The notes beneath the pieces are model-generated. The model did not search any database and was not told the origin of the DNA. It saw only the letters and a list, made by a program, of their open reading frames with translations. DNA of 64,000 nucleotides from Thysanoteuthis rhombus. Lineage: Eukaryota; Mollusca; Cephalopoda; Oegopsida; Thysanoteuthidae. Each line of letters starts with the position of its first letter. Position 1 is the stretch's first letter. The translations under genes and the position numbers were made by a program. Positions 26,459-32,382 of this stretch are shown piece after piece. Where the stretch lies: the NCBI GenBank assembly GCA_963457665.1, contig OY735207.1:59845613-59909612 (forward strand), given 5' to 3'.

Positions 26459-29400
26459 GTGTGTCTGTGATTTATAAATGTTGAACTGACACAGTGAAAA
26501 TGCCAGTTTACCCTTGACACGTAAATACAAAAAACAATTGAAGAAATGTGCTCCTGCTGGGATTGAAACTGCAGCAAACTGACATATTCACCATGTAAAA
26601 ATGGGATATTGTTCCAAATGCAATGATGCATCTATAATTATTCTGTAGGATTATATATCAATTTCTTATGTATATGAGTGAATATGTATATAGTTTAAAT
26701 TTGTGTTCCTTGGGTTATTACAAAGCTGATTCATTCCTTTTTGTCTGATATTTATAGATGAGTTATAAATATTAATTTCTGGGTATCATTGTTAGATTAT
26801 GGCCTGATTAAATAAAGCTTAGATTATTTGCTGGATATTGCTTTCTCACGTTGTAAAACCATTTTGAAATGCATCTCCTTGAACCTCTCTCTGCCTCTGT
26901 AGTTAGGGGCCTGCAACGGTGCTATAGAAAAAAACGAAAGTGATGTTGCTTGTTAAAGATGACCTTCTTAATGGATAAGGTCTTCATTCAGGCTTCAGCT
27001 CACAGATTCTTTCTTTTGGAAACCCATTTAATATATGTTTCCAAAAGATATTACTTGTAAATTCTCTGGTGGTAGTTGATATAGTATGGTGATGTGTATA
27101 TAACCAGTATTGTGGCCAAACACAAAATATGACAGTGGAGGTCATCAATTTGATTAGTTCTTTCTATAAAACTCTTCTTTTTGAAGTGGGGCTGATGATA
27201 TTAGCATAAATTTGAACATTCTTAATGTTTCCTAAAGAGATAGTATCTCATTAAAATATTGTAGAATTTACTGTTTAACATTGTCTACTGATAATAAAAT
27301 GAAATTCTTGGTGTTGATTACACTGAACCCTGACAGTAGGTTATTCATCTTGTGTAGATCTTAAAAGATCAAATTGTCTCTAAACTGTTATATTCATTTT
27401 TATGTTCGTAAAAATTTGATACAAATCCGGTCAAATAAATAAATTGTGCTTCTTTTTGCTCTTCTCAGAATAAATGTTTCCTTTGTCAAATATCTAACTT
27501 TGGGTTTGCAAAGATCAACCTCCTTTTTATCCAACTTGACTATCTCAGTATGGGAGTCCACCAATTTGTGCACTGTCTACAAGTGTCTTTCAGTTTTTAT
27601 GCTTACTGATAGACATTCTGGACAAATGCTAAACTAAATCTAACTTGGATATCTCCAACTGATCTCTTTTCTGGTCTGTTTGGGCACTCACCATGTTACA
27701 AATGATGTTTGCACGTGAGACCCCCCCTCTCTTCAATTGATATATCTTTTGATGAAGTTCCTGAATATTTAGTAATGGATCAATCTTTCAGTAAGTTTCT
27801 GATAATTAAAATTGTGTCCAACAGGAGGCCATCTTAATGCAGCATCACTCTTGCCATCTGAGTTGAGCAGCAAGCTTGAATATTCACCATGTAAAAATAG
27901 GATGTCGTTTCGAATAAAATAATGCATTTATCATTATTCTGTCGGATTATATATCAATTTATGTTGTTGCTTGTTAAACAAGCCCTTTTTCAATGGATAA
28001 GGTCACAGAATTCTTTTGGAAACCCATTCAGTACATTACCAAAAGATGTTGCTTGCAAATTCTCTGGTGGTAGTTGACGTAGTACTGTGATGTATGTATA
28101 TCCAGTATTGTGGCTGATCACAAATTCTGGCTGTATTAGGTGTAGAACCCTGGCTAGAAATTATATCTGAATGAGATAAAAAGTTAAATATAGAAATGAG
28201 TTATTTCTAGCTTGAATGTTTGACTAAAAAGTCTACCGCCAGAGTGTATTGTAAAATCATTTTTGTATATTTGATTCATGATAATTTTGTCCACCAATTT
28301 CTGCACTGTCTACAAGTGTCTTTCAGTTTTTATGCTTACTGACAGACATTCTAGACAAATGCTAAACTAAATCTAACTTGGATATCTCCAACTGATCTCT
28401 TTTCTGGTCTGTTTGGGCACTCACCATGTTACAAATAATGTTTGCACATATTACCGTATTTTATTGATGTATCTTCAGTTAAAATTCCTGAACTTTTGAT
28501 AATGAATCAGTCCTGAATGCCACAGAATGCATGTGGTAATAATCGATGCAGTTGATTGATGTGATTTCTTGAAGATTTTCAAAGTGAACCCCCTATATCC
28601 TCAAGAACTTCTTTGCTGGGCAATTCTAATTTTGTTAGATCCTATTCTAATCTAATATCATTAAACTAACGTAAACTTACATCTAAATATCTTATAGACT
28701 CAGAAACAGCTTCACCCTGGTGTCCGAATATTTGTCTTTGAGGGGAACTGGACCCAGATATCAACATAAGTGGCACTGACCTCCAATGTTTCTTGAGGCT
28801 CCAAATTACCATGCCTGGCCAAACTGTAAAAAGGTGGTGGGGCATACGACTACCTAACCCTCATTTAATTTCATGAAATCTTTTGAATATCATTCGCTTT
28901 CTTGTTATGTTTGAATTTTTTTTTTACTTTACTTTTGTGGACATATGTGACATTGCAATCACGGTGAGACTAGTCTCCATTTAACTATCCAACAACAGAA
29001 TGTACAAGTACTAGACTGACTGTTCGTAAAGGTGGTCCTTTGCTTTAGGTTTAAGGTGTTGTAATGGGACCTGATAATACGTATTTTGTAGCAAAATTTA
29101 TTTTGTCATAGCCATTTCATGTTGGAGAATCTGATGTACAATTTGGTGTTGTCTCCTTTGACATCTCGTTCATAAAAACAGTTCTTAGGGGTGAAGACAA
29201 ATCTGTCATGCTAAGAATGCATGTTCAAGAGAGAATAACCATTACTGACCTCGATGGTTGGAAAATGGTATTGGATTGAAATTTTCTGTGATTTTCTTTT
29301 CCTTTTTTGTTGAACTCCATTCTTCTAAGTTTTTCTTTTGTATTATGCTTGACATACATAAGTTGAAATTATCTTAGTACTGAAAACAAATAAGCAGTAA

Positions 29401-31628
29401 TGTGTATTTGTCATTTAGTTGATTTTCTTTCTTTGCACTTGATAAAGATTCTAAGGTCCCCATGCCTTACGAGTTAAACAGTGGTGCTATATAAAGACAT
29501 GAACACTTTCCTCTGTTGTTTTCTTTGTAGCAACCGAGGCATATATCATGTGACATTCTTATGTTATGGAAACAATTCTTGTTTGAATATCTACTTTCTT
29601 AACTCCTTGAAGCAGTAATGAAGAAAACTTCATCTTATTAATGTTACTATTTACCAAAACTGCAATTAATGTTTTGTTTTTTGTTTTTTTGCATCTTGTT
29701 TAAATTTCAAGTCTTGTAAAGTTTTTTTTTTTTTGTTTTGTTTTTTTTTCAAATTTAGTATTTCATTTATTTTATTTGAAGTATTATAAATGATTATTAA
29801 TAATTGCCACTATTAAGCATTGAGCGAGCAATCCTCCAGCATGGAGGGTTGTGAGTTTTATTCTCACCTGGAACTTATTTTTCATTCCAATTTACTGTTA
29901 ATTCATTTACTCACTACCGAGTAAAAACCTGCCTGATTTGTGATAAAAAGCAACTATTTTGAAGGTTATTATTGATTTTTGCTAACATTAATGATTTGAA
30001 AATTTTTTCCTTGAATCCTTTTTCTTTGTATATTATATAATAACAATTGTTGAGAATGATTTGTTTATATCTCTGTCTCTTAGTGGCTCAATCGATGGTA
30101 ACAACCAGCTGATCATCAAAGGACGATTTCAACAGAAACAAATAGAAACTGTAGTTAGGAAATATATTAGTAAGTACAATTTATTTTTCTTATTCAGTTG
30201 TATGAAATTGGTCAGAAAATTTTCTTGAGTTTAATTACGTAGTGCCTTATTTTCATAAAGTAACATGAAGGGATATGATAAAGAAATCTTAATAATTCCT
30301 CAAGAGCTGAAGTTTGGATAATGAGGCCCCATTGGAATACGAACTCATTTTGGATAACAAAACGATTTTCTCAATGCTTGCTCTGTGTTAGTGTGTGTGC
30401 ACTTGGAGTAAAGTTTCTGAATCTGAAAGAATGTTGGTCATAATGTGTAGAAAATACTTTCTATCCTTGTCAGAAAGTATTTACAGTGGAAGCTGTTTAT
30501 TATGGTTATGGATAATGTTATCTAACGGTCATGGAAATCAATAGGTCCCAAACACTTTGAAATAAATTTTGAGAAAATGAACTTCATTGATTCTTTTATC
30601 AGGTCAAAAAGTTTGAAATATAATGGTATAAGTTGTTCCAATTTTTATATCCTTTGCTCAGTGTTATCACCTGGTTATTGTTATCCAAAAGATCCTGTCC
30701 CAAAGTGATCACAATAAGTAACTTCCTGTGAGTATGTAAAAAGGCGGGAGTATGAAATGATCACAAAAATATCTGGAAATTTATTTGTGATTATTTGCTT
30801 CTTGAACCTGCTGTAAAAGTGTGTTGGAAGGGGAATAACATGTATGCATCATGTAATTTGAAATGGTGAAAGTTGATGTAAAAAAATTTCTGACACAGTA
30901 ATTTTAACTTTTTATCAATTCTCTTTGGCTTATTGCTGCTTCGTTATCACAATGTATGAGGTCAAATAGAAATACTTAATCTCAGATGGGACATTTATTT
31001 GGTTGTAAACAGTTTGACATGAATGAGTGGCAATATGACTACATTTATTTTTTAGCTCTATCTGCCCAGTAGGCTTTGAACATGAATTGCCGGTCATGAA
31101 GTCCTGATTTCTTTTGCATTTCGCATCAACATAGTAATCCTTGCAAGCTTTTTAAGTCCAGCTGAAACCAGGACTTTTTTCTTACAAGTTTTTCAAAAAT
31201 ATATACATGAGACAAGCCTCCAAGATATGTTATACCAGGTTAAGCTTTTGAATGGGGGGGGGGGGGTATATGTTGTCAAATACAGTAAGCTGAACTATCA
31301 AGTTGTGATTAAGGGGGGGCAGCAATAAGATGGAGAGAACTGGTCGAAAATACTCTATTTCAGAATTGGAATTATTTAAGCAGATTTTATGTTTTTTGAA
31401 TTTTTAGTTCCTCTGAATAAAAACCATTTTTTTTTCCTTTTGTCCATTGCAGAAGAATATGTTACATGTCACACCTGTCGGTCACCTGACACTCTCCTCC
31501 AGAAAGACACAAGACTTTTCTTCTTGCAGTGTGAGACGTGCGGTTCTCGCTGCTCTGTGGCCAGCATCAAATCTGGTTTCCAGGCTGTCACCGTCAAGAG
31601 AGCAGCCATGCGTGCCAAGAATGCATAA
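2403..31628 (+). CDS. EIF2S2: Eukaryotic translation initiation factor 2 subunit 2 (eIF2 beta), nine coding exons
   Basis: eIF2 beta is one of three subunits of eIF2, which carries Met-tRNAi and GTP to the 40S ribosome in the cytoplasm. The nine exons join in frame (2403-2420, 10100-10277, 12335-12420, 14788-14935, 16543-16613, 22373-22521, 24779-24835, 30084-30169, 31453-31628) into 322 residues, close to the human length of 333. Visible features are three lysine boxes of eight K (residues 13-20, 75-82, 122-129), which in this family bind eIF5 and eIF2B epsilon. The core motifs [38 protein letters not shown] and [17 protein letters not shown] follow. A zinc ribbon C-x2-C-x17-C-x2-C occupies residues 270-294. 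Acidic stretches separate the lysine boxes. All introns are GT-AG. The short first exon encodes only MAEDEA. Introns 5-7 carry repeated candidate small RNAs. Confidence 0.97.
4335..5006. mobile_element. Inverted-repeat element (MITE-like), arms diverged
   Basis: The left end (GGTTATCTCCCTTTG, then GGCTAGATTT, AACTTGGAATG, GGCTCCAGAAA) reappears as a diverged reverse complement at the right end, around 4870-5006 (CTGGAGCC, AATCTAGCC, AAGGGAGGTAAC). The centre has a second short inverted pair around AGCCTTTGTATG (about 4585) and CATACAAAGGCT (about 4446). Poly-T tracts interrupt the right arm. This looks like an old foldback or MITE-type insertion with no coding capacity. Confidence 0.5.
5901..5975 (+). 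repeat. tRNA-like SINE head
   Basis: A TCTGC/GCAGA five-pair stem encloses a seven-base loop, CCCATAA, as in an anticodon arm. It is followed by a B-box-like GTTCAATTC. The acceptor stem does not close, so this is a tRNA-derived repeat fragment and not a functional tRNA. Similar tRNA-like heads occur elsewhere in the window. Confidence 0.45.
7910..8010. repeat. Dispersed repeat, also at 62335-62425
   Basis: The segment with CCATATCAAACTTCAGTAG followed by ACAGCCACCC matches CCATATCAAGCTTTAGTAG followed by ATAGCCCACCC near 62368. Both copies are preceded by a similar AACTCATnnAAG string. The element is short and of unknown family. Confidence 0.4.
8490..8895 (-). pseudogene. Fossil C-terminus of a non-LTR (LINE) retrotransposon ORF2
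   Basis: Read on the minus strand with frame changes, this segment shows the usual end of a LINE reverse-transcriptase polyprotein. YGAETW is followed by [13 protein letters not shown], a WRDHKT block, then QWAGHVTRM (the W.GHV.R motif) and finally WGRSMSNN. Several stops and frame breaks interrupt it, so it is a dead 5'-truncated insertion. It lies antisense within intron 1 of the eIF2 beta gene. Assignment to a particular clade is not possible by eye. Confidence 0.7.
10100..10277 (+). CDS. EIF2S2: eIF2 beta coding exon 2 (first lysine box)
   Basis: The acceptor is TTTCTACAG and the donor is GAAG|gtttgt, in phase 1. The exon encodes LSFDLM, eight lysines, [11 protein letters not shown] and an acidic, low-complexity linker ending AEKIDE. 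It corresponds to the first K-box of vertebrate eIF2 beta. Confidence 0.93.
11020..11300 (-). repeat. Interspersed repeat family A, copy 1
   Basis: This copy matches, in reverse orientation, repeats at 41808, 48735, 49408, 54085 and 58090. Shared landmarks are GTATGTAT then GCACCAATGG, GAAATAACTTATTCATTGAT, CAATTGATCACC and GCATGCTGCCA, ending near AATGACTAACCA. There is no coding capacity. It is probably a SINE or a non-autonomous element. Confidence 0.65.
11925..12270 (-). repeat. Interspersed repeat family A, copy 2
   Basis: Contains GTCAACATAGGTTTCTGTGA, TTGATCTTACCAGCTGG, GCAACACCAATGGA and, at its end, AGAGAAATAACTTGTTCATT. The same order is seen in copy 1, about 900 bp upstream. This copy is interrupted and diverged in the middle. 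Confidence 0.5.
12335..12420 (+). CDS. EIF2S2: eIF2 beta coding exon 3 (second lysine box)
   Basis: The acceptor is GTCTTTTAAG and the donor CCC|gtaagttc. It encodes DLSLDFALT, eight lysines, then [12 protein letters not shown]. This matches the second K-box of vertebrate eIF2 beta, which is also preceded by an aspartate/leucine-rich segment. Confidence 0.92.
12421..14787 (+). other. Intron 3 of the eIF2 beta gene
   Basis: A 2.4-kb intron with homopolymer T/A runs and a (TA)n microsatellite at 13479-13532. No conserved repeat family or RNA gene was recognised in it. Confidence 0.65.
13479..13532. repeat. (TA)n microsatellite
   Basis: An uninterrupted alternating TA tract of about 27 dinucleotides. 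It generates apparent Tyr-Ile repeat reading frames that are not genes. Confidence 0.95.
14788..14935 (+). CDS. EIF2S2: eIF2 beta coding exon 4 (third lysine box)
   Basis: The acceptor is TTCCTTGCAG and the donor GATG|gtgagg. It encodes [13 protein letters not shown], an acidic run, DLNLSLPM and eight lysines, then an acidic segment ending EEADD. This is the third K-box, which in the family contributes most to binding eIF5 and eIF2B epsilon. Confidence 0.93.
14936..16542 (+). other. Intron 4 of the eIF2 beta gene
   Basis: A 1.6-kb intron. The part at about 15655-15850 is repeated at about 29110-29300 in intron 7 (family C). The rest is unannotated AT-rich sequence. Confidence 0.65.
15655..15850 (+). 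repeat. Repeat family C, copy 1
   Basis: Shares an ordered series of blocks with 29110-29300 in intron 7: TCATGTT then AATCTGAT, GATTTGGTATCGTCT/AATTTGGTGTTGTCT, GACAAATCT, ATGCTA, ATGTTCAA, GAATAACCATTA and ATGGTTGGAAA, then TATTGGATTGAAAT. The two copies differ by substitutions and short indels throughout. Confidence 0.55.
16543..16613 (+). CDS. EIF2S2: eIF2 beta coding exon 5
   Basis: The acceptor is GGTTTCTTTCAG and the donor GAG|gtgaga. It encodes [13 protein letters not shown] followed by [11 protein letters not shown]. This corresponds to the vertebrate AGSERDYTYEE segment that begins the conserved core. Confidence 0.93.
16822..16956 (+). ncRNA. Family 1 candidate H/ACA-like RNA, copy 1 (diverged)
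   Basis: The most diverged recognisable copy in intron 5. It keeps CTGCCTATGTAGTT, the hinge ATAGAA and a terminal ACA, but differs at several stem positions (for example TGCATTTCC, GAACATCTCG). It may be an older or decaying copy. Confidence 0.4.
17402..17540 (+). ncRNA. Family 1 candidate H/ACA-like RNA, copy 2
   Basis: This 139-nt copy is a good example of the family. The 5' hairpin has a lower stem GCATC/GGTGC, an upper stem CCTCT/AGGGG and an inner stem CTGC/GTAG closing the tetraloop CTAT. The unpaired segments between lower and upper stems resemble a pseudouridylation pocket. The hinge ATAGAA fits AnAnnA. The 3' hairpin has CCTT/AAGG in its upper part, and the element ends with ACA plus three bases. 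Conservation with other copies stops at that point. The H/ACA assignment is an inference from hand folding. Confidence 0.6.
18253..18382 (+). ncRNA. Family 2 candidate H/ACA-like RNA, copy a
   Basis: A 130-nt unit. The 5' hairpin has an upper stem TCGGT/ACTGA (TCAGT/ACTGA in other copies, so pairing is kept through a wobble) within AGTGTCT/AGACATT. Possible hinges are AGACAA and AAACTA. The 3' half contains TTGGA/TCCAA closing a four-base loop and AAATG pairing with CAT(G)TT next to the terminal ACA plus AAT. The last 83 nt are identical in copies a to e. Antisense, this island also contains a 21-codon frame, which I do not consider the selected feature. Confidence 0.6.
18871..19008 (+). ncRNA. 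Family 1 candidate H/ACA-like RNA, copy 3
   Basis: A 138-nt unit almost identical to copy 2 across its 5' hairpin and hinge. In the 3' hairpin GCTTG pairs with CAGGC where copies 4 and 5 have CAAGC, so the stem is kept by a G-T wobble. It ends ACAGAA. Confidence 0.6.
19521..19650 (+). ncRNA. Family 2 candidate H/ACA-like RNA, copy b
   Basis: A 130-nt unit with TCAGT/ACTGA in the 5' hairpin. It is identical to the other four copies over the final 83 nt and ends ACAAAT. Immediately downstream the copies begin to differ (GTTTGCATG here, AATGTTTGC in copies a and e). Confidence 0.6.
20138..20277 (+). ncRNA. Family 1 candidate H/ACA-like RNA, copy 4
   Basis: A 140-nt unit with an intact 5' hairpin, hinge ATAGAA and GCTTG/CAAGC pairing in the 3' hairpin. 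It ends ACATTA. The base after ACA differs from that of copy 3, which shows where constraint ends. Confidence 0.6.
20928..21057 (+). ncRNA. Family 2 candidate H/ACA-like RNA, copy c
   Basis: A 130-nt unit with CTGTCTA at the 5' end, able to pair with TAGACA before the hinge, and TCGGT/ACTGA in the upper stem. The last 83 nt are identical to the other copies. Confidence 0.6.
21347..21486 (+). ncRNA. Family 1 candidate H/ACA-like RNA, copy 5
   Basis: A 140-nt unit, the last copy in intron 5. The 5' hairpin and hinge match copies 2-4 exactly. It ends ACAATT, after which the homology with other units breaks down. Confidence 0.6.
22373..22521 (+). CDS. EIF2S2: eIF2 beta coding exon 6
   Basis: The acceptor is TTCTTTTCAG and the donor CGATT|gtaagt. 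It encodes [35 protein letters not shown] and [15 protein letters not shown], the most conserved part of the eIF2 beta/eIF5 fold. It is nearly identical to the vertebrate sequence. Confidence 0.97.
22522..24778 (+). other. Intron 6 of the eIF2 beta gene
   Basis: A 2.3-kb intron carrying one family 1 candidate RNA (23506-23644). The flanks of that copy are only weakly similar to the intron 5 units. No other element was recognised. Confidence 0.7.
23506..23644 (+). ncRNA. Family 1 candidate H/ACA-like RNA, copy 6
   Basis: A 139-nt unit alone in intron 6. Its tetraloop is CTCT where intron 5 copies have CTAT, a change confined to a loop. GCTTG pairs with CAAGT through a G-T wobble. It ends ACAGAA. 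The flanking DNA is poorly alignable with other copies while the island is nearly identical, a strong hint of selection. Confidence 0.65.
24779..24835 (+). CDS. EIF2S2: eIF2 beta coding exon 7
   Basis: The acceptor is AATTTTCTAG and the donor ACGAG|gtaagt. It encodes [18 protein letters not shown], identical in character to the [18 protein letters not shown] of vertebrates. Confidence 0.95.
25142..25279 (+). ncRNA. Family 1 copy 7, degenerate
   Basis: It aligns over the full length but the hinge region reads TTAACAAA instead of CTATAGAAA. The terminal ACA is ATA, and stem bases are changed (GAATCTCTC, GCAGCAGTGC). By the criteria that unite the others this looks like a dead copy, a useful contrast to the intact ones. 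Confidence 0.5.
25522..25612. repeat. Compound (CA)n(TA)n microsatellite
   Basis: A run of alternating CA passes directly into a long alternating TA tract. The whole tract is purine-pyrimidine alternating. Confidence 0.95.
26082..26213 (+). ncRNA. Family 1 candidate H/ACA-like RNA, copy 8
   Basis: The 5' hairpin is intact. The hinge is ATAAAA, which still fits AnAnnA. The 3' hairpin is shortened just after the hinge but has a strong upper stem GACCTT/AAGGTC. It ends ACAGAC. Confidence 0.5.
26424..26464. repeat. Compound (TA)n(CA)n microsatellite
   Basis: Alternating TA followed by CA and ending CGTGTGTCTGTG. It is short and interrupted. Confidence 0.9.
26870..27007 (+). ncRNA. Family 1 candidate H/ACA-like RNA, copy 9
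   Basis: A 138-nt unit. The tetraloop is CTCT, the hinge ATAGAA, and the 3' hairpin has a perfect six-pair upper stem GACCTT/AAGGTC plus GCTTG/CAGGC. It ends ACAGAT. Confidence 0.62.
27573..27703 (+). ncRNA. Family 2 candidate H/ACA-like RNA, copy d
   Basis: A 131-nt unit with one extra T in the 5' apical loop. TGTCTA pairs with TGGACA, where other copies have TAGACA, so pairing is retained by a T-G wobble. The final 83 nt are identical to copies a-c and e, although the surrounding unit differs substantially from those in intron 5. Confidence 0.65.
27961..28010 (+). pseudogene. Truncated family 1 copy (3' part only)
   Basis: It starts abruptly at ATGTTGTTGCTTGTTAAA and keeps CAATGGATAAGGTC and CACAG. 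The 5' hairpin and hinge are missing, and the 3' part is internally shortened. It appears to mark a deletion junction between duplicated units. Confidence 0.55.
28306..28436 (+). ncRNA. Family 2 candidate H/ACA-like RNA, copy e
   Basis: A 131-nt unit with the same extra loop T as copy d and a single T-to-C change (GACAGACATT). The final 83 nt are identical to all other copies. The sequence downstream diverges after GTTTGCACA. Confidence 0.62.
29110..29300 (+). repeat. Repeat family C, copy 2
   Basis: The diverged partner of 15655-15850 in intron 4, in the same orientation and with the same order of blocks. Confidence 0.55.
29812..29880 (+). repeat. tRNA-like SINE head
   Basis: CCTCC/GGAGG forms an anticodon-arm-like stem. 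It is followed by GTGAG/CTCAC closing a seven-base TTTTATT loop, as in a T arm. There is no acceptor stem, so this is a tRNA-derived repeat and not a tRNA gene. Confidence 0.45.
30084..30169 (+). CDS. EIF2S2: eIF2 beta coding exon 8
   Basis: The acceptor is CTGTCTCTTAG and the donor ATTA|gtaagt. It encodes [16 protein letters not shown], then [13 protein letters not shown], matching the vertebrate [21 protein letters not shown] block. Confidence 0.96.
30170..31452 (+). other. Intron 8 of the eIF2 beta gene
   Basis: A 1.3-kb intron with a G-run near 31255. A segment at about 30630-30735 recurs at about 33240-33330 downstream of the gene. Confidence 0.7.
30630..30735 (+). repeat. Repeat family D, copy 1
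   Basis: It shares TCCTTTGCT, TATTGTTATC, AAAAGATCCTGT, CCAAAGTG, TCACAA and CTTCCTGTG-like blocks with 33240-33330. The family is unknown. Confidence 0.5.
31453..31628 (+). CDS. EIF2S2: eIF2 beta coding exon 9 (zinc ribbon and stop)
   Basis: The acceptor is GTCCATTGCAG. It encodes [19 protein letters not shown], then [19 protein letters not shown], ending RAKNA and TAA. The four zinc-ligand cysteines are at residues 270, 273, 291 and 294. The last exon also carries the 3' UTR. Confidence 0.97.
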
Positions 31629-32230
31629 ATAAAACCCCCAAAAAAAACAAACCTATAACAAAAGATAATATGGAATTCGAGCTTTCAATTGACGGACTTT
31701 TTTCCATTTTTTTTTTTTTCTTTTTTTTTTTTTTTCTTTTTAAAGACTTTTGTTATATTTTTTTTCCCCCCTTTAAAGAAAGTTCATTTAGTATAAGTGT
31801 AATCACCATCCATACACTTGGCGGAAAATACCAAATATTTTACACACACACACACAGACACTCACACTACTTGGAAGTCACAAACAGGTACATGCATCAC
31901 CAATATACTTGGATGAATGAACGAAAACTTCTGAACGAATAATACAATAAAGATGAAACAGAACCAAAGTAAAAATTTAGGAATTGGATCCATTGAATCG
32001 ACATTGTAGTTAGATTCACACACAATGGATTAATGCAGCTATATTCATACATACAAGCATAACACATCAAACAATTGTCAACAGAGCAGTTAAATTGTTG
32101 GTTTAAATTGAGGGGATATAGATTTTTTTTTATATATATATACATGTATATATATATATATATCATGAAAGAAAAGCAGAAACAGAAAGAAACAGAGAAA
32201 TCTAGAATAAACAACAAAGAATCAAACATG
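31629..32230 (+). other. EIF2S2: 3' UTR region of the eIF2 beta gene
   Basis: Poly-T tracts and a (TA)n run (about 32130-32162) follow the stop codon. Good polyadenylation hexamers AATAAA are at 31946-31951 and 32206-32211. The true cleavage site is not determinable by eye. Confidence 0.5.
31946..31951 (+). terminator. Candidate polyadenylation signal AATAAA
   Basis: A canonical hexamer 318 nt downstream of the eIF2 beta stop codon, in an A-rich context. A second hexamer at 32206 is an alternative. Confidence 0.4.
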
Positions 32231-32328
32231 GAGACTTAATTTGTTTTGTGTTTAATGGATCTTTTTTCATTTATTTTCAGTTTCATGATGAAATACAACC
32301 TCTGCCCAAAAATAATTTTCACATTTAT

Positions 32329-32382
32329 AAATGTAACAACAATTATGGGACAGAGCTGTGTCCCATAATAATTGTGACATTT
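32329..32382. repeat. Near-perfect palindrome
   Basis: The arms ATTATGGGACA and TGTCCCATAAT are exact reverse complements around GAGCTG. Pairing continues outward (AAATGT...ACAACA with AATTGTGACATTT) with small indels. This is a hairpin-forming site, perhaps the core of a small foldback element. Confidence 0.75.

Larger units (their letters stand above)
24836..30083 (+). other. Intron 7 of the eIF2 beta gene, with candidate small RNAs
   Basis: A 5.2-kb intron. It holds family 1 copies 7, 8, 9 and a truncated copy, and family 2 copies d and e. It also has a (CA)n(TA)n tract, repeat family C copy 2 and a tRNA-like SINE at 29816. The stretch 28500-29100 has nothing recognisable. Confidence 0.75.

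Noticed and set aside
27446..27637. Plus-strand frame in intron 7
   Set aside because: It crosses duplicated intron sequence and is not open in the homologous intron 5 units.
17402..28436. CRISPR array or satellite as the explanation of the repeated intron blocks
   Set aside because: The blocks lie in introns of an animal gene, are 130-140 nt long, belong to two unrelated families, and have long diverged spacers with clear duplication ancestry.
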